Part shown: positions 53,740-62,593 of the stretch, piece by piece
Layout of the letters: the number at the start of each line of letters is the position of its first letter
How positions within the stretch are numbered: the stretch's first letter is position 1
NCBI GenBank assembly: GCA_028874195.1
Contig: JAPPLM010000033.1
Coordinates: 1 to 64,000, forward strand
Reading direction: 5' to 3'
DNA length: 64,000 nt
Origin: Chloroflexota bacterium
Lineage (GTDB): Bacteria > Chloroflexota > UBA11872 > VXOZ01
Notes under the pieces: model-generated
Databases searched by the model: none
What the model saw: the letters and a program-made list of their open reading frames with translations, nothing else
What the model was told of the DNA's origin: nothing
Made by a program: the position numbers and the translations under genes

Positions 53740-54052
53740 AGCTACGCTGGAAGAGATGAAGCCGCTTCGATCTGCCCTTCGACAGGCTCAGGGCGAGCGG
53801 GCTGAGCAAGGCATCAGGTTACGGTTCGTGGAGGCAAGGTGTCGTCTCGCGGAGGTAAAGCACCGTTTCACGCAATTCAGGCACCCTTTGGAGGAGGCTA
53901 GGTACCGTTCGTGCTGAGCTTGTCGAAGCACGGAGAAGAGAGCAAACGAAAGTCGATAGTGATAGTTATTATATGAATATATTGCCCGCCGTGCGTTGCA
54001 GCGGTAGGGAATCAGACTCTTGGTGAGTGAGTAGAAGAAGGGACGGTACAGC
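53740..54052. repeat. Repeat-bearing gap between purA and the second Gfo/Idh/MocA gene
   Basis: CCCTTCGACAGGCTCAGGGC lies near 53776, and the opposite-strand form, GTGCTGAGCTTGTCGAAGCAC, near 53910-53930. They are separated by an oligonucleotide run of GGAGG-rich sequence. AT-rich sequence near 53955-53985 may contain the promoter of the next gene. Confidence 0.7.
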
Positions 54053-55120
54053 ATGGCAACACAGCAAGCGATTGGGTTTGGCGTGATCGGCGCCGGGGGC
54101 ATTGCCGGTTCCCATACACAGGCAATCAAGGACGCCGGCGGGGCGGAATTGATCGGCATTGCCGATATGGAGCCGCAGTTCGCGGTTGGCCTCGCGGAAA
54201 AACACAACGTCACCGCCTACGGCTCCGTAGCGGAACTGCTGGCCGACGACACCGTGCAGGTGGTGAATATCTGCACGCCCACCGGCACCCACGCCGAGTT
54301 GGGCATCCAGGCGGCTGAGGCCGGCAAGCACGTCATTTGCGAGAAGCCGCTGGACGTGACCCTGGAGAAAGCCGATGCCCTCATCGCGGCCTGCCGCGAG
54401 CATGACGTCAAGCTGATGGCGATCTTTCAGTCCCGCCTGCATCCGCTTTACGCCAAGGTGAAGGAGACCATCGCGTCCGGCCGCTTGGGCCGCGTCTTCT
54501 ACGCTGACGTGCAACTCTATTGGCTGCGCACCGCGGAGTATTTCGCCGGCGGCGGCCCGGTAAGCTGGCGCGGTACCTATAAGTTCGACGGCGGCGGCGC
54601 CTCCATGAACCAGGGTATCCACAGCATCGATCTCTTGCAGTGGATCATGGGGCCGGTGGAATCGCTGACCGCTCAACTCGGCACCTTTACACACGACATC
54701 GAGACGGAAGACCTGGCCGTGGTGAACGCGCGCTTTGCCAACGGCTCGTTCGGCAATATGGTCTTCACCACCTCGGCTTATCCGGGGCTCGACCATAACT
54801 TCCACTTCTTTGGCGAGAAAGGTACCATCTGCCTGACGAACGCCGGTGTCGTCACCTGGCGCATCCAGGGCGACCGGGAGGAAGAGGAGGAGCAGGAGAT
54901 GAAGTCCGGCTACTCCGCGAAAATGACCGCCGCCGCCGACCCGACGGTGAAGGGTTGGAACGGCCACCAGGTGCAGGTGGAAGACATGGTAGCGGCCATC
55001 CACGAGGGCCGCCCGCCTGCTATCACGGGCGAAGAGGCCCGCCACGCGCTCGAGATCGCCTGCGGCATCCAAAAGGCCGGCAAGATCTCACCCGCGCCGG
55101 TGACTTTCCCGCTGGATTAG
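54053..55120 (+). CDS. Gfo/Idh/MocA-family oxidoreductase, copy 2
   Basis: NAD(P)-dependent dehydrogenase of the Gfo/Idh/MocA family (355 aa). The nucleotide loop is GVIGAGGIAGSH (residues 10-21). EKP lies at 97-99 in HVICEKPLDVT. GGGASMNQGIHSIDLLQWIMGP (about 182-203) contains the catalytic histidine-type region. It is quite different from copy 1, so a different sugar or polyol is likely. ATG 54053 follows GAAGGGACGG. A strong convergent hairpin terminates it. Confidence 0.92.
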   Translation: MATQQAIGFGVIGAGGIAGSHTQAIKDAGGAELIGIADMEPQFAVGLAEKHNVTAYGSVAELLADDTVQVVNICTPTGTHAELGIQAAEAGKHVICEKPLDVTLEKADALIAACREHDVKLMAIFQSRLHPLYAKVKETIASGRLGRVFYADVQLYWLRTAEYFAGGGPVSWRGTYKFDGGGASMNQGIHSIDLLQWIMGPVESLTAQLGTFTHDIETEDLAVVNARFANGSFGNMVFTTSAYPGLDHNFHFFGEKGTICLTNAGVVTWRIQGDREEEEEQEMKSGYSAKMTAAADPTVKGWNGHQVQVEDMVAAIHEGRPPAITGEEARHALEIACGIQKAGKISPAPVTFPLD

Positions 55121-55141
55121 ACCACATAGAACAAGCGATTT

Positions 55142-55178
55142 AGAGAAGGAGGGCTAGCATGTGCGGCCCTCCTTCTCT
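55142..55178 (+). terminator. Strong bidirectional hairpin terminator
   Basis: AGAGAAGGAGGGC (55142-55154) pairs perfectly with GCCCTCCTTCTCT (55166-55178) over an 11-nt loop. It sits between convergent genes ending at 55120 and 55194, and can serve both, though T tracts are short. Confidence 0.75.
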
Positions 55179-55193
55179 TATGCGTTGACCGCT

Positions 55194-55931
55194 TCAGCTA
55201 TCATTGCCGCAGCCATGTTGCGGTGAATGGGATCTCACGTCGGTCCGCGCATATTGGTACGCATTGCCTTGCTTGCCGACGATCTCGATTGCCTGCATGT
55301 GGCGCAGGCAGTACACGATCTTCTGTCCCTGGCCGCGGCGTAGCTTGAGGTCGGCGGCGAGCTCGCTGCTGGTAAACAGCTCCGGCAGTGTCGCAGGCAG
55401 GAGCGCGGCAAAGTCCGCCGGGCCGTGAAAGCGGTGTTGGGACTCCACGCCGACAAGAATCTGGTCGTGGATACTCCAGCCCCGCCGCCGCCAACTGCCC
55501 TGGCCGTCCTGGCAGCGGGTTTCCTCGACCTCGACGAGCAGCACTTCCAACGCAAACCGTGGGTGCGCGATGAGGTGCGGGATGCTGACAAGCTCATCGA
55601 AGATGTCCAAGAGCTTGCCGCGCTTGGGCGAACGCCGTCGGCTGAGCACGGTCGTGCCGTCGCGGTCCAGCCGCACGATCCACTTTAGCGCCGGAATCGG
55701 ATGCACCAGGCGCACCGCGTGGTTCTGCAGCAGCACGGCGAGCTTGCGCTTGATGGCGGAGAAGTTCCGTGTCTGAATCTCAATGAGTTCCTCGTCGCGT
55801 ACGAGGTCAACCACGTAGCCGTCTACGGGCTGCTCAGTAAGGTCGCCGGGCGCGGCGATCCAGTCTTTGAGCGCCGCGTGCAGCGACTTCTCCTGGTACG
55901 TGCCGATGGTTGGCGCGGGTGCGGTGCTCAC
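55194..55931 (-). CDS. DUF8091-like conserved hypothetical protein
   Basis: A 245-residue soluble protein that resembles a conserved hypothetical family with the pattern IGTYQEKSLHAALKDWI, then VDGYVVDLVRDEELIEIQTRNFSAIKRKL, LVHPIPALKWIVRLD and LSRRRSPKRG. The Glu-Ile-Gln-Thr core and Asp/Glu spacing (EELIEIQTRNF) recall restriction-endonuclease-like folds, but I cannot confirm this. The second half (about 150-240) looks like a winged-helix region with LKLRRGQGQKIVYCLRHMQAIEIVGKQGN. GTG 55931 lies 10 nt after the stop of the upstream gene, so the pair is likely co-translated. Confidence 0.72.
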   Translation of the reverse strand: MSTAPAPTIGTYQEKSLHAALKDWIAAPGDLTEQPVDGYVVDLVRDEELIEIQTRNFSAIKRKLAVLLQNHAVRLVHPIPALKWIVRLDRDGTTVLSRRRSPKRGKLLDIFDELVSIPHLIAHPRFALEVLLVEVEETRCQDGQGSWRRRGWSIHDQILVGVESQHRFHGPADFAALLPATLPELFTSSELAADLKLRRGQGQKIVYCLRHMQAIEIVGKQGNAYQYARTDVRSHSPQHGCGNDS

Positions 55932-55941
55932 GGTTGAACAG

Positions 55942-56961
55942 TCAGGCGGAGTCCGCGGCGCTAATCCGCATCTGTTGCCCGTCGTGCACCGGCAGCGTGA
56001 AGCGTATGCGGCCTTCACTCAGCGCAGCGACGTCGGTCACCGGCGCGCCGTCGCTGGTCACCAACGGCGTCTGCCAAGCGGGCGGCACGTCCATGGTGAA
56101 GGTGAGTTCCCGGTTCTGCGCGCGCTCCGGTATGCGCGGCGCTTCCATGGAGAAGGTGATGGCCGCATCAGTGGCGCGGTACCCGCGCGGGTGAGCCGCG
56201 CGGCGCATGAGAATGTAGTCAATCACCTCGTCGGGCGTGGCGCGCCACACGTCGCCGACTTCCGCCACTTTCGCGAAGCGTTCGCCAAGCAGCGCGGGCG
56301 TGATGTCGCGTTCCGAATCCTCTGGTTCTGCGGTGACCACGCGAGCGCTATCGACCAACCACCCTTCAGAATCCCGGGCTTGGTGCAGCCGCCAGTAGGG
56401 ATCATAGGTCCGCGCGGGCAGGGGGACGCCTTCTACCGTGTAAAGCGCTGAACGGCCCAGCGCGTGAAAGTCCTCATCGACGTGGTTGTAGTTCAGGCGA
56501 TCCTCCAGGGTAAAGACTCCCAGGTATCCGGCCGTTTGTACTTCTTGCGGCAATATCCCGTGATGATGGTCAATGGTCGACACCGTGAGCACCGTAACCG
56601 GCGCACCTACCAGTTGCTCCAGCGCTTCCCGCGATGTCTGGGTAGGGGCGCCCCTCGTGGGCGCCCGCTCGGTATCGCTCGATTGCACACGCGTTGGCCC
56701 TGCGCTGGCGATACTCCAACCATGGCGTTGCAATTCCCGGATTTCCCCCACGCTCAGGTAACGCTCACGCTCGCTGCCGCGAGAGCTTAGACGTAGTTGG
56801 CCGCCGTCTGCGAGAAGTTCCGCAGCCAATGCCACCGTGCCGGGCATATCGTGCTGCCGGTGCAGCGGCAGGGCATGATCAAGCAGAGAGCGGACGCCCT
56901 CGTCATACGTAACGGAGTACACCCAGCGCCAACCGTGTTTCCAGGTCTCTACGCGCAGCAT
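55942..56961 (-). CDS. Polysaccharide-deacetylase-like protein with in-frame repeat insertion
   Basis: A NodB-fold-like protein (339 aa from ATG 56961, GAGAGGAG 8 nt upstream). The first family block reads VYSVTYDEGVRSLLDHALPLHRQ (residues 14-36). The second motif, where active enzymes have H-(S/T)-x3-H after GWSIAS, reads GWSIASAGPTRVQSSD and lacks both metal-binding histidines. Residues about 99-108 (RAPTRGAPTQ) correspond to a dispersed palindrome at 56638-56667. So this may be a non-catalytic member, or histidines elsewhere (IDHHHG near 129) compensate. The role in cell-surface sugar modification is inferred. The gene is followed directly by the DUF8091-like gene. Confidence 0.7.
   Translation of the reverse strand: MLRVETWKHGWRWVYSVTYDEGVRSLLDHALPLHRQHDMPGTVALAAELLADGGQLRLSSRGSERERYLSVGEIRELQRHGWSIASAGPTRVQSSDTERAPTRGAPTQTSREALEQLVGAPVTVLTVSTIDHHHGILPQEVQTAGYLGVFTLEDRLNYNHVDEDFHALGRSALYTVEGVPLPARTYDPYWRLHQARDSEGWLVDSARVVTAEPEDSERDITPALLGERFAKVAEVGDVWRATPDEVIDYILMRRAAHPRGYRATDAAITFSMEAPRIPERAQNRELTFTMDVPPAWQTPLVTSDGAPVTDVAALSEGRIRFTLPVHDGQQMRISAADSA
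56638..56667. repeat. GTAGGGGCGCCCC-type repeat inside the deacetylase-like gene
   Basis: GGTAGGGGCGCCCCTCGTGG followed by GCGCCCGC is close to the free-standing palindrome at 58322-58349 (GTAGGGGCGGTTCG and its complement). It remains in frame. Confidence 0.65.
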
Positions 56962-57434
56962 GCGGTTGCTCCTCTCATCGCGTTCCTGCAAACGTGCCAA
57001 CAACGTGCGCATTCTCTACTGTCATTCCGAGCGGAGCGTCGAACAGGAGTTCGCGGAATCTAGAGTCCTTTTCGGTAATGGTCGAATAGGCTTACAGCTT
57101 TAGATTCCGCGCTCGGAGCGACGCTCCGCTGCGCTCCGTTCGGAATGACATGTCTGCAGGGCGGGCCGATCTTGCTTTTACGTTCTGTCTCAAGAGACTC
57201 TGTCGACGAATCACCTGACATTGGCAGTTCCCGCGCATGCAGGAACCCTTCTCACCGCAAATCATCTATGCCTGCCCCATACCATACACGAGGCGAATTC
57301 TGCGACAGTTATGAAGAAAAGTGGCACCGTTTTTCACCCTAAAGGTAACCTAAACTGGAGAGAAATGCACAGACTCATCTGCTGAATCTAGAATGGTGAC
57401 TAACGTGCCCGCTAGGATCTGACGGAGGATTGGG
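56962..57434. repeat. Gap with a large imperfect inverted repeat
   Basis: GTCATTCCGAGCGGAGCG (57021-57038) and the complementary CGGAATGAC end (57141-57149) face each other. GCGGAATCTAGAG and TTTAGATTCCGC lie inside, with a further GGAGCGACGCTCC palindrome. A related GTCATTTCGAGCGCAGCG copy lies at about 60170. No gene; a GGAGG site at 57423 serves the next CDS. Confidence 0.7.
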
Positions 57435-58241
57435 ATGGCTAACTTAGAACTGACCACGCGTTTTCTCATCCACGAACCCCGCGCGCCGGACCTGCCCTAT
57501 CGCGAAGAGCACTTCGGCTTCAAGTATGCATCGGTAAGCGTTCCCCCTGCGGAAGCCGCCATCGTGCTGGTGGACTGCTGGGACGAGCCGACCATCGAGA
57601 GCCATGGAGAGCGCTCCGCCCAGATTTGCCAAGACCTTATTGGGCCGCTGGTCGATGAGTGCCGCGCGCTGGGTATCGCCGTGATACACGCGCCGTCGCC
57701 GCCGGTGGCGCGGAAGTTCCCGCAGTGGTTGCGCTACGCCGGCGAGAGCGAACTCAATCCGCCGCCAAAGGCCGTAGCAGACTGGCCGCCGCCTGACTTT
57801 GCCGGACGTCAAGGCAAATGGGCGGACCTGGAAGCGCACTACGGCGAGGAATGGATGCCCTTGCGCCAGCAGCATGAAAAGGCGCGGTCAATTGACGCAG
57901 CCGTGTGGCCGACCGCCGAGGACTTCGTGATCGCCACCGGCGAGCAAATGCACCGCCTGTGCCGGGATAAACGAATTCGCTACCTCTTCTACGCGGGTTT
58001 TGCCGCCAATTATTGCGTACCCCATCGTGACTATGGTGTTTTCGCCATGCGCGAGCGCGGCTACTGCATCATCGTCTTGCGGGACTGCACCACGAGCATC
58101 GGCACACCCGGCCTGCCGCACAATCTCTGCACCGAAGAGGTATTGCACCACCTGGAGTCGCGCAGTCTGGCAGGTTCGATCACCTCTGTAGAGTTCACAG
58201 CCGCGGCGCAGCGCGTAGCAGGCGCGACGCAAGCGGGATAA
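57435..58241 (+). CDS. Isochorismatase-like cysteine hydrolase
   Basis: Cysteine hydrolase of the isochorismatase/nicotinamidase superfamily (268 aa). The catalytic Asp is Asp47 in IVLVDCWD, and the nucleophile Cys194 lies in GFAANYCVPHRDYG, in the usual order. The cis-peptide-type stretch before the cysteine is preserved. An internal insertion (about residues 95-150, PPPDFAGRQGKWADLE) is longer than in nicotinamidases, so the substrate may be a larger amide or carbamoyl compound. ATG 57435 has GGAGG upstream. It ends at a strong hairpin. Confidence 0.88.
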   Translation: MANLELTTRFLIHEPRAPDLPYREEHFGFKYASVSVPPAEAAIVLVDCWDEPTIESHGERSAQICQDLIGPLVDECRALGIAVIHAPSPPVARKFPQWLRYAGESELNPPPKAVADWPPPDFAGRQGKWADLEAHYGEEWMPLRQQHEKARSIDAAVWPTAEDFVIATGEQMHRLCRDKRIRYLFYAGFAANYCVPHRDYGVFAMRERGYCIIVLRDCTTSIGTPGLPHNLCTEEVLHHLESRSLAGSITSVEFTAAAQRVAGATQAG

Positions 58242-58249
58242 CGCGAAGA

Positions 58250-58275
58250 AGGGAGGCAACGCCCCGTGCCTCCCT
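58250..58275 (+). terminator. Hairpin after the cysteine hydrolase gene
   Basis: AGGGAGGCA (58250-58258) pairs perfectly with TGCCTCCCT (58267-58275) around an 8-nt loop, starting 9 nt after the stop. No T tract follows. Confidence 0.6.
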
Positions 58276-58321
58276 CCTCGATGGATGAATTGTCTACGTG
58301 TCTTTACGTAGCTGGTCATGC

Positions 58322-58490
58322 GTAGGGGCGGTTCGCGAACCGCCCCTACATCTCGCCGTTCGTACTGAGCTTTTCGAAGTGCGAACGGTGAGAACAAAGC
58401 ACTGCTTCCAACCCGCCATTCACCTTTCGACCCTTCGGCAAGCCTGTACTGAGCCTGTCGAAGTGCTCAGGACAGGCAGGCTCAAGGCGA
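58322..58490. repeat. Palindromic repeat cluster
   Basis: A perfect 28-nt palindrome starts at 58322 (GTAGGGGCGGTTCG and its complement). It is followed by CGTACTGAGCTTTTCGAAGT near 58361 and by nested TACTGAGCCTGTCGAAGTGC and CTCAGGACAGGCAGGCTC copies near 58447-58480. Confidence 0.8.
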
Positions 58491-58523
58491 ACGACTGCGG
58501 GTCCGCCTTACGAAGTGCGTGGC

Positions 58524-59894
58524 TTAGGCGTTCTCCTTCTTCCAGTCCTCGATGGCCTGCTCGAGCGCCGCGAACGCATTCTCTACCGCCTCTTCCGACG
58601 TCAGGTTGTCTTCCTCACGGAAGTGCGGCCGCAGGTGCGTATTCAGGGCGCCGGTGAAGCTGAGGTACGCCGGGTGCGGCCAGAACGGTGTGGCGTAGCC
58701 CGCGCTGCGGGCGAACGACAGTTGGTTGGCCGGGTGCGGGTTGTCTTCCGGCGGGCCGAAGGCATGCTGTGACGGGATGTGAACCGGAATGGCGTGACCG
58801 CGCTGCCCCATCCACTCCTGATGGGTGGACTTGGCGAACCAGACCACGAGCGTCTCCGCGTCCGGATTGGTGCTGCTGTCCAGAACGAAGTGCTCTTCCT
58901 GGCCCATGAAGGCGCCGCGCGTGCGTCCGCCGCCAATTTCCAGATACGGCGGCTCAATGGAATCGAAGCCGAATTCCGCCGCTTCCCGTGTCGGCACGAT
59001 ACCCCACGTGCCAAAGATAACCTGGCTGAGTTGCTGTCTGCCGAAGGCTGCGATGGCAAAGCGGCTCAGATCGATGTCTTCGTTGTTCGGCCCTGGCGCC
59101 GCTTCCCGCCGGGTCCACGAATCCTTGATCATGCGCACCATGTGGAGCACGATTTCGCGGTCGGCGGCCAGTTCGCCGTCCGCATCCAGCATGCCGCCAT
59201 AGACGAACGGCAAGTATTGGGGAATATACGAACTCATGGCGATGCCCCAGGCGGTCTTCTTTTCCGATCCCTGGTTGAGATGCGCCGTCAAGGCATCGGC
59301 ATCGTTGAGGACCTGCTCCCACGTGGTCTCGTCTGTCGGGGGATTCAGGCCGGCCGCGGCAAAGTGATCCTTGTTGTAGAAGATGCTCGTCGTGTTCAGG
59401 CCGTAAGGCACGCCGAGTAGCTTGCCCTGCCATGTGTTGCCAGTGATCACCGGCTCGACGATCTCGTCAATATTTACGCCGTGTGCCGCCAAAATTGGAC
59501 GGTGGTCTCGGACGATGTCGGCCACCTGGTGCGGCGCGACACCCCACCAGCAGACGTCCGGCGGTGAACCGGCTGCCAACAGCGGCGGCAACTCGCGCGG
59601 CGGGTAGCCCAACTTCCACGCGACGTGGACCTCAGGATGTTCCGTAGCAAAAAGCTGCAGCGTGGCCGCCGTCTTGGCGATCGTGTCTTCGCGCTGGCTG
59701 ATGAGCAGCGCGATCACAGGCGCGTGCTCCACCATTTGCGGCTGCTCTGCCTCTTCCTTCGGAGCCTCTGCATCCTGCTCCATATCTCCACCCGTCATCT
59801 GAACCTGGCCGCACGCCGCCAAAACAAGCCCGGCGGAGCCTACGACCGAGGCGCCCAGCAGACTGCGCCGTGAGAATCGGTGGACTTCCTTCAT
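58524..59894 (-). CDS. ABC transporter substrate-binding lipoprotein, family 1 (sugar type), Tat signal
   Basis: Extracellular solute-binding protein family 1 (456 aa). The N-terminus has a twin-arginine motif, FSRRSLLGAS (Arg9-Arg10), then a hydrophobic core and lipobox LAAC with Cys28, so it is probably exported folded and lipidated. A typical acidic linker (DMEQDAEAPKEEAEQPQ) follows. Binding-domain blocks include KLGYPPRELPPLLAAGSPPDV, YGLNTTSIFYNKDHFAAAGLNPPTDETTWEQ (about residues 165-195) and a GTWGIVPTREAAEFGF segment. ATG 59894 has AAGGAG upstream. No permease genes are nearby; an orphan binder for a sugar or polyol. Confidence 0.9.
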   Translation of the reverse strand: MKEVHRFSRRSLLGASVVGSAGLVLAACGQVQMTGGDMEQDAEAPKEEAEQPQMVEHAPVIALLISQREDTIAKTAATLQLFATEHPEVHVAWKLGYPPRELPPLLAAGSPPDVCWWGVAPHQVADIVRDHRPILAAHGVNIDEIVEPVITGNTWQGKLLGVPYGLNTTSIFYNKDHFAAAGLNPPTDETTWEQVLNDADALTAHLNQGSEKKTAWGIAMSSYIPQYLPFVYGGMLDADGELAADREIVLHMVRMIKDSWTRREAAPGPNNEDIDLSRFAIAAFGRQQLSQVIFGTWGIVPTREAAEFGFDSIEPPYLEIGGGRTRGAFMGQEEHFVLDSSTNPDAETLVVWFAKSTHQEWMGQRGHAIPVHIPSQHAFGPPEDNPHPANQLSFARSAGYATPFWPHPAYLSFTGALNTHLRPHFREEDNLTSEEAVENAFAALEQAIEDWKKENA

Positions 59895-60413
59895 CGTTGC
59901 TCTCCTTTGCACCACTGCTTACTCATCGGGAACGGCTTTGGGCTCTTCCCCGTCACTTCCCGTTGTGGTAAGAAGCGTACTCCTCGATATTCTCCATTGT
60001 CAAGTCAAAGCAAGGGTTCAGGCACTGCCTCGTCACCCCTCCTTATGAGGAGGTTCCTGCAATACCTGCGGCAAGGACATGAGAACGGGAACCTGCAAGT
60101 CCAAATGAGATATGGGCCTGGTGAACTGCAATGCGACCCTCAGCCGCACTAAGCACACAGCCTGTCATTTCGAGCGCAGCGAGAAATCTAGAGTCCCAAG
60201 ATTGCTAGTCTCAGGATCGCGGAGCCTTGCCAAGGTTGGCGTAGATCTCACCTGAATGACTGGCTAAAGGAAAGTGCTGCACACCGGACAGCAAGTTCCG
60301 CCCACATCCTGGCAGCGCCTCAGTCCAAAGCCGCTCGTTGGAGCGTTAGGGCGGTATCGGCGGGCCGCGCGCCACGACCGGGCCGGGCGATGATAATTGC
60401 GGAAGTCCTCAGA
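59895..60413. other. Gap with repeat fragments
   Basis: About 520 nt, with a GTCATTTCGAGCGCAGCGAG repeat copy near 60169-60188 followed by a CTAGAG box shared with the 57021-57149 element. No ORF with recognisable motifs. Confidence 0.5.
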
Positions 60414-61187
60414 CTACGCCTTGCGCATGGCCAGAATACGTGCCATGTTGCCGCCCATGATGAGCGCCCGCTCTTCGTCCGTCAGGTTTACTGCCCGCAT
60501 CTTGCCGATGCCGGCAGTAAACGACGTATCGCAGCCAAAGAGTACGCGCTCCGCTCCGACGACGTCTACGGCCATCTGCACCATGCCGCTATCGAAGACG
60601 CTGCCGCTGGTATCGAGGTAGATACCCGGTGTAGCGCGCGCTGCTTTGACGGTCCACTCCCAATCGCCGCCGCCCCCGATGTGGGCGCAGATGAAGACCG
60701 CTTCGGGGTAGCGGGCGGCCAGTTCAGCCAAATCGCCGCTATCCGAAATAAAGGGCTGGCTGGGTATGGGACGGTGCTGATGGCTGGCGTGCTGCAGGAT
60801 TGGCACCCCGAGCTCGATAGCGAGTTCAACAATGGGATAGAGAATGGGATCGGTGCACACGTACTCGTTGTAGAGCTTGATCCCCATGAAGTCGTGCCCC
60901 TCCACGTAGGTGCGAATCTCGTGAAGGGCCTCACGCGTGTAGCCGGGGTTCACGTAACAATAGCCGCGGACCTTACCGGGGAACATCCGGGTAGCGGCGG
61001 CCATTTGGCGGTTGCACTCCTGGAAGTCCGCCAGCGGGGCGGGCATGGCGGTGGTCAGAACTGACGCACAACTCAGTTCGATGCCCACCCGGTCGGCGGC
61101 GGCAATGAGGGCAGCGTCACTCCTGCCCCAGATGCGCGTGATGCCGGTATGTTCGCCGCTCAGATGGGCATGACAGTCGATTACCAT
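60414..61187 (-). CDS. Amidohydrolase family 2 (TIM-barrel metal-dependent hydrolase)
   Basis: Amidohydrolase_2-type enzyme (257 aa). The metal-binding N-terminus is VIDCHAHLSG with His6 and His8. GIKLYNEYVCTDPILYPI is the central strand with a likely metal-site Lys/Glu, ILQHASHQHRPIPSQ supplies another histidine, ICAHIGGGGDWEW a further one, and LFGCDTSF near residue 215 gives the final Asp. Members hydrolyse or decarboxylate aromatic and lactone substrates; this one is unassigned. ATG 61187 is the family-typical start. Monocistronic. Confidence 0.9.
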   Translation of the reverse strand: MVIDCHAHLSGEHTGITRIWGRSDAALIAAADRVGIELSCASVLTTAMPAPLADFQECNRQMAAATRMFPGKVRGYCYVNPGYTREALHEIRTYVEGHDFMGIKLYNEYVCTDPILYPIVELAIELGVPILQHASHQHRPIPSQPFISDSGDLAELAARYPEAVFICAHIGGGGDWEWTVKAARATPGIYLDTSGSVFDSGMVQMAVDVVGAERVLFGCDTSFTAGIGKMRAVNLTDEERALIMGGNMARILAMRKA

Positions 61188-61496
61188 AGTGATTGCCTTG
61201 TCTCCGTGGCGACCGCGTCCCCTCGCTTATTGGCAGTAGGCCTCAGTTGGGTTCCGGATAGGGAGACTTCTTCAACTACGACCGGTCTCTCTGTTGTCGT
61301 TATCGCCACACACGCCCCCATTGTCACCTTTCAGAGAGGTGGTGTCCAGGGACAACGGACGTAAGGCTTGGTGAGCTGGCAAACGAGGCGCGGCATAACA
61401 CCGCGACGATAGCATCCGCTACATCACCGTAGTCTACAAATCGGTCTGTCCGCAGTATACTCAAGATGGACGCCACGCTACGCACAGAGAGTTCCC
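61188..61496. other. Divergent gap upstream of the AHSA1 gene
   Basis: About 310 nt of intergenic DNA between divergent genes. No repeat, promoter pair or ORF I can support. Confidence 0.35.
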
Positions 61497-62045
61497 GTGC
61501 CGGAACTTCCTACGAGTGCATTTCCCAAGGACGCGCCTTTGAACGCCTTGACAGATTCAACTGAAGACGACTTGGAAAGTGTTGTGCCAAGCGATTCCGC
61601 AAACACGCACGATGACATGCTGGAAATGTCGCTAAGGATTGCGGCCCTGCCGGAGCGCGTGTTTGCATTACTTACCGACCCTGACCGGATCGCCCTTTGG
61701 TTCGCGCAGGTGTCCGGCATCGAACCCCACGTAGGCGGCGGCGTGGAGTTTGTCTTTTTCAACGAGAACGGCTCGGTCAGCGTGTTTTCGGGGGAAGTCA
61801 CGGCCTTTGAAGCCGATACCCGCTTCGGCTTCACATGGCACAACCGGCAGTGGACGTTTCCGCCGCTGCACGTGCTCATCACCCTGGAGAGCGTTGGCGA
61901 CGAGACTATGTTGCACTTGCGGCAGACCGGTTTCGCTGAGGCCCCGCCTCTCGAACGCGACATTCACGACGAAGGCTGGGCACGGTACCTTGAACGGCTG
62001 GCGGCAGTCGCCGACGGCTCGCGACCGGAAGGATGGAACGCATGA
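61497..62045 (+). CDS. SRPBCC/AHSA1-like ligand-binding protein
   Basis: A 182-residue protein of the START/AHSA1-like fold. After a polar N-terminal 40 residues, the domain starts LRIAALPERVFALLTDPDRIALWFAQVSGIEPHVGGGVEF (about 47-85). It ends with HDEGWARYLERLAAVADG (about 158-175), the typical C-terminal helix. This fold binds hydrophobic ligands or chaperones; no catalytic residue is known. GTG 61497 is the only good start. The TGA overlaps the ATG of the DUF1992 gene as ATGA, implying coupling. Confidence 0.85.
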   Translation: MPELPTSAFPKDAPLNALTDSTEDDLESVVPSDSANTHDDMLEMSLRIAALPERVFALLTDPDRIALWFAQVSGIEPHVGGGVEFVFFNENGSVSVFSGEVTAFEADTRFGFTWHNRQWTFPPLHVLITLESVGDETMLHLRQTGFAEAPPLERDIHDEGWARYLERLAAVADGSRPEGWNA

Positions 62046-62488
62046 CGGATAAATGGGGCAAACTGGTCGAGGAGCGGCTGCAAGAGGCCTTCGCTGAAGG
62101 AAAATTCGCGAACCTGCCCGGCAAGGGTAAGCCCCTCGACTTGGAGGAAGACCCGCTGGCGGATCCGGCCGATTGGATGGCGCGTCACATTCTCCGCAAC
62201 AGCGGCATGAGCTTGCCTTGGGTTGAGGAGCGCCGGCGGATTGAAGAACTCTTTGCTGAGGCAACCGCAGTTTTGGCGCGGTCATGGTCAACGTATGCGG
62301 CTAGTCACGGTGGAGAACAGCCGAGCCCGACGGCAAAATCGCGCTGGCAGAAGGCCGTGGGAGCCTTTCGCGAACAGGTTGCTGCGCTCAACCGACGCAT
62401 TCGAAACTACAACCTTTCGGTCCCCCACGTGCGCTTTCAACGCGGCCTCATCGCGGCAGAGCGTGAAATCTCGCGGGTGTGTCGATAG
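62042..62488 (+). CDS. DUF1992 (DnaJ-homologue subfamily C member 28-like) protein
   Basis: A 148-residue protein with the DUF1992 signature: a VEERLQEAFAEGKFANLPGKGKPL opening, then LEEDPLADPADWMARHILRNSGMSLPWVEERR. Despite the family's J-domain name, no J-domain HPD motif is present here. The remainder is helical and basic (ALNRRIRNYNLSVP). Function is unknown. The start overlaps the stop of the AHSA1 gene, so the two are probably translated together. Confidence 0.88.
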   Translation: MTDKWGKLVEERLQEAFAEGKFANLPGKGKPLDLEEDPLADPADWMARHILRNSGMSLPWVEERRRIEELFAEATAVLARSWSTYAASHGGEQPSPTAKSRWQKAVGAFREQVAALNRRIRNYNLSVPHVRFQRGLIAAEREISRVCR

Positions 62489-62521
62489 AAGATACGCAAC
62501 ATGTAAGCACTTCTGGACTAC

Positions 62522-62549
62522 TTAACTAATTCATGATATAGTATAGAAT
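62522..62549 (+). promoter_or_regulatory. Candidate promoter of the PaREP1/HEPN array
   Basis: TTAACT (62522-62527), a 16-nt spacer, and TAGAAT (62544-62549) in an AT-rich stretch, about 45 nt before the first gene. Only the first unit has this; the others have short homologous spacers. Confidence 0.4.
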
Positions 62550-62593
62550 GACTTCTTGGTGTAATTGGACAAGTTTAGTGTTAGGGGCTCGGT

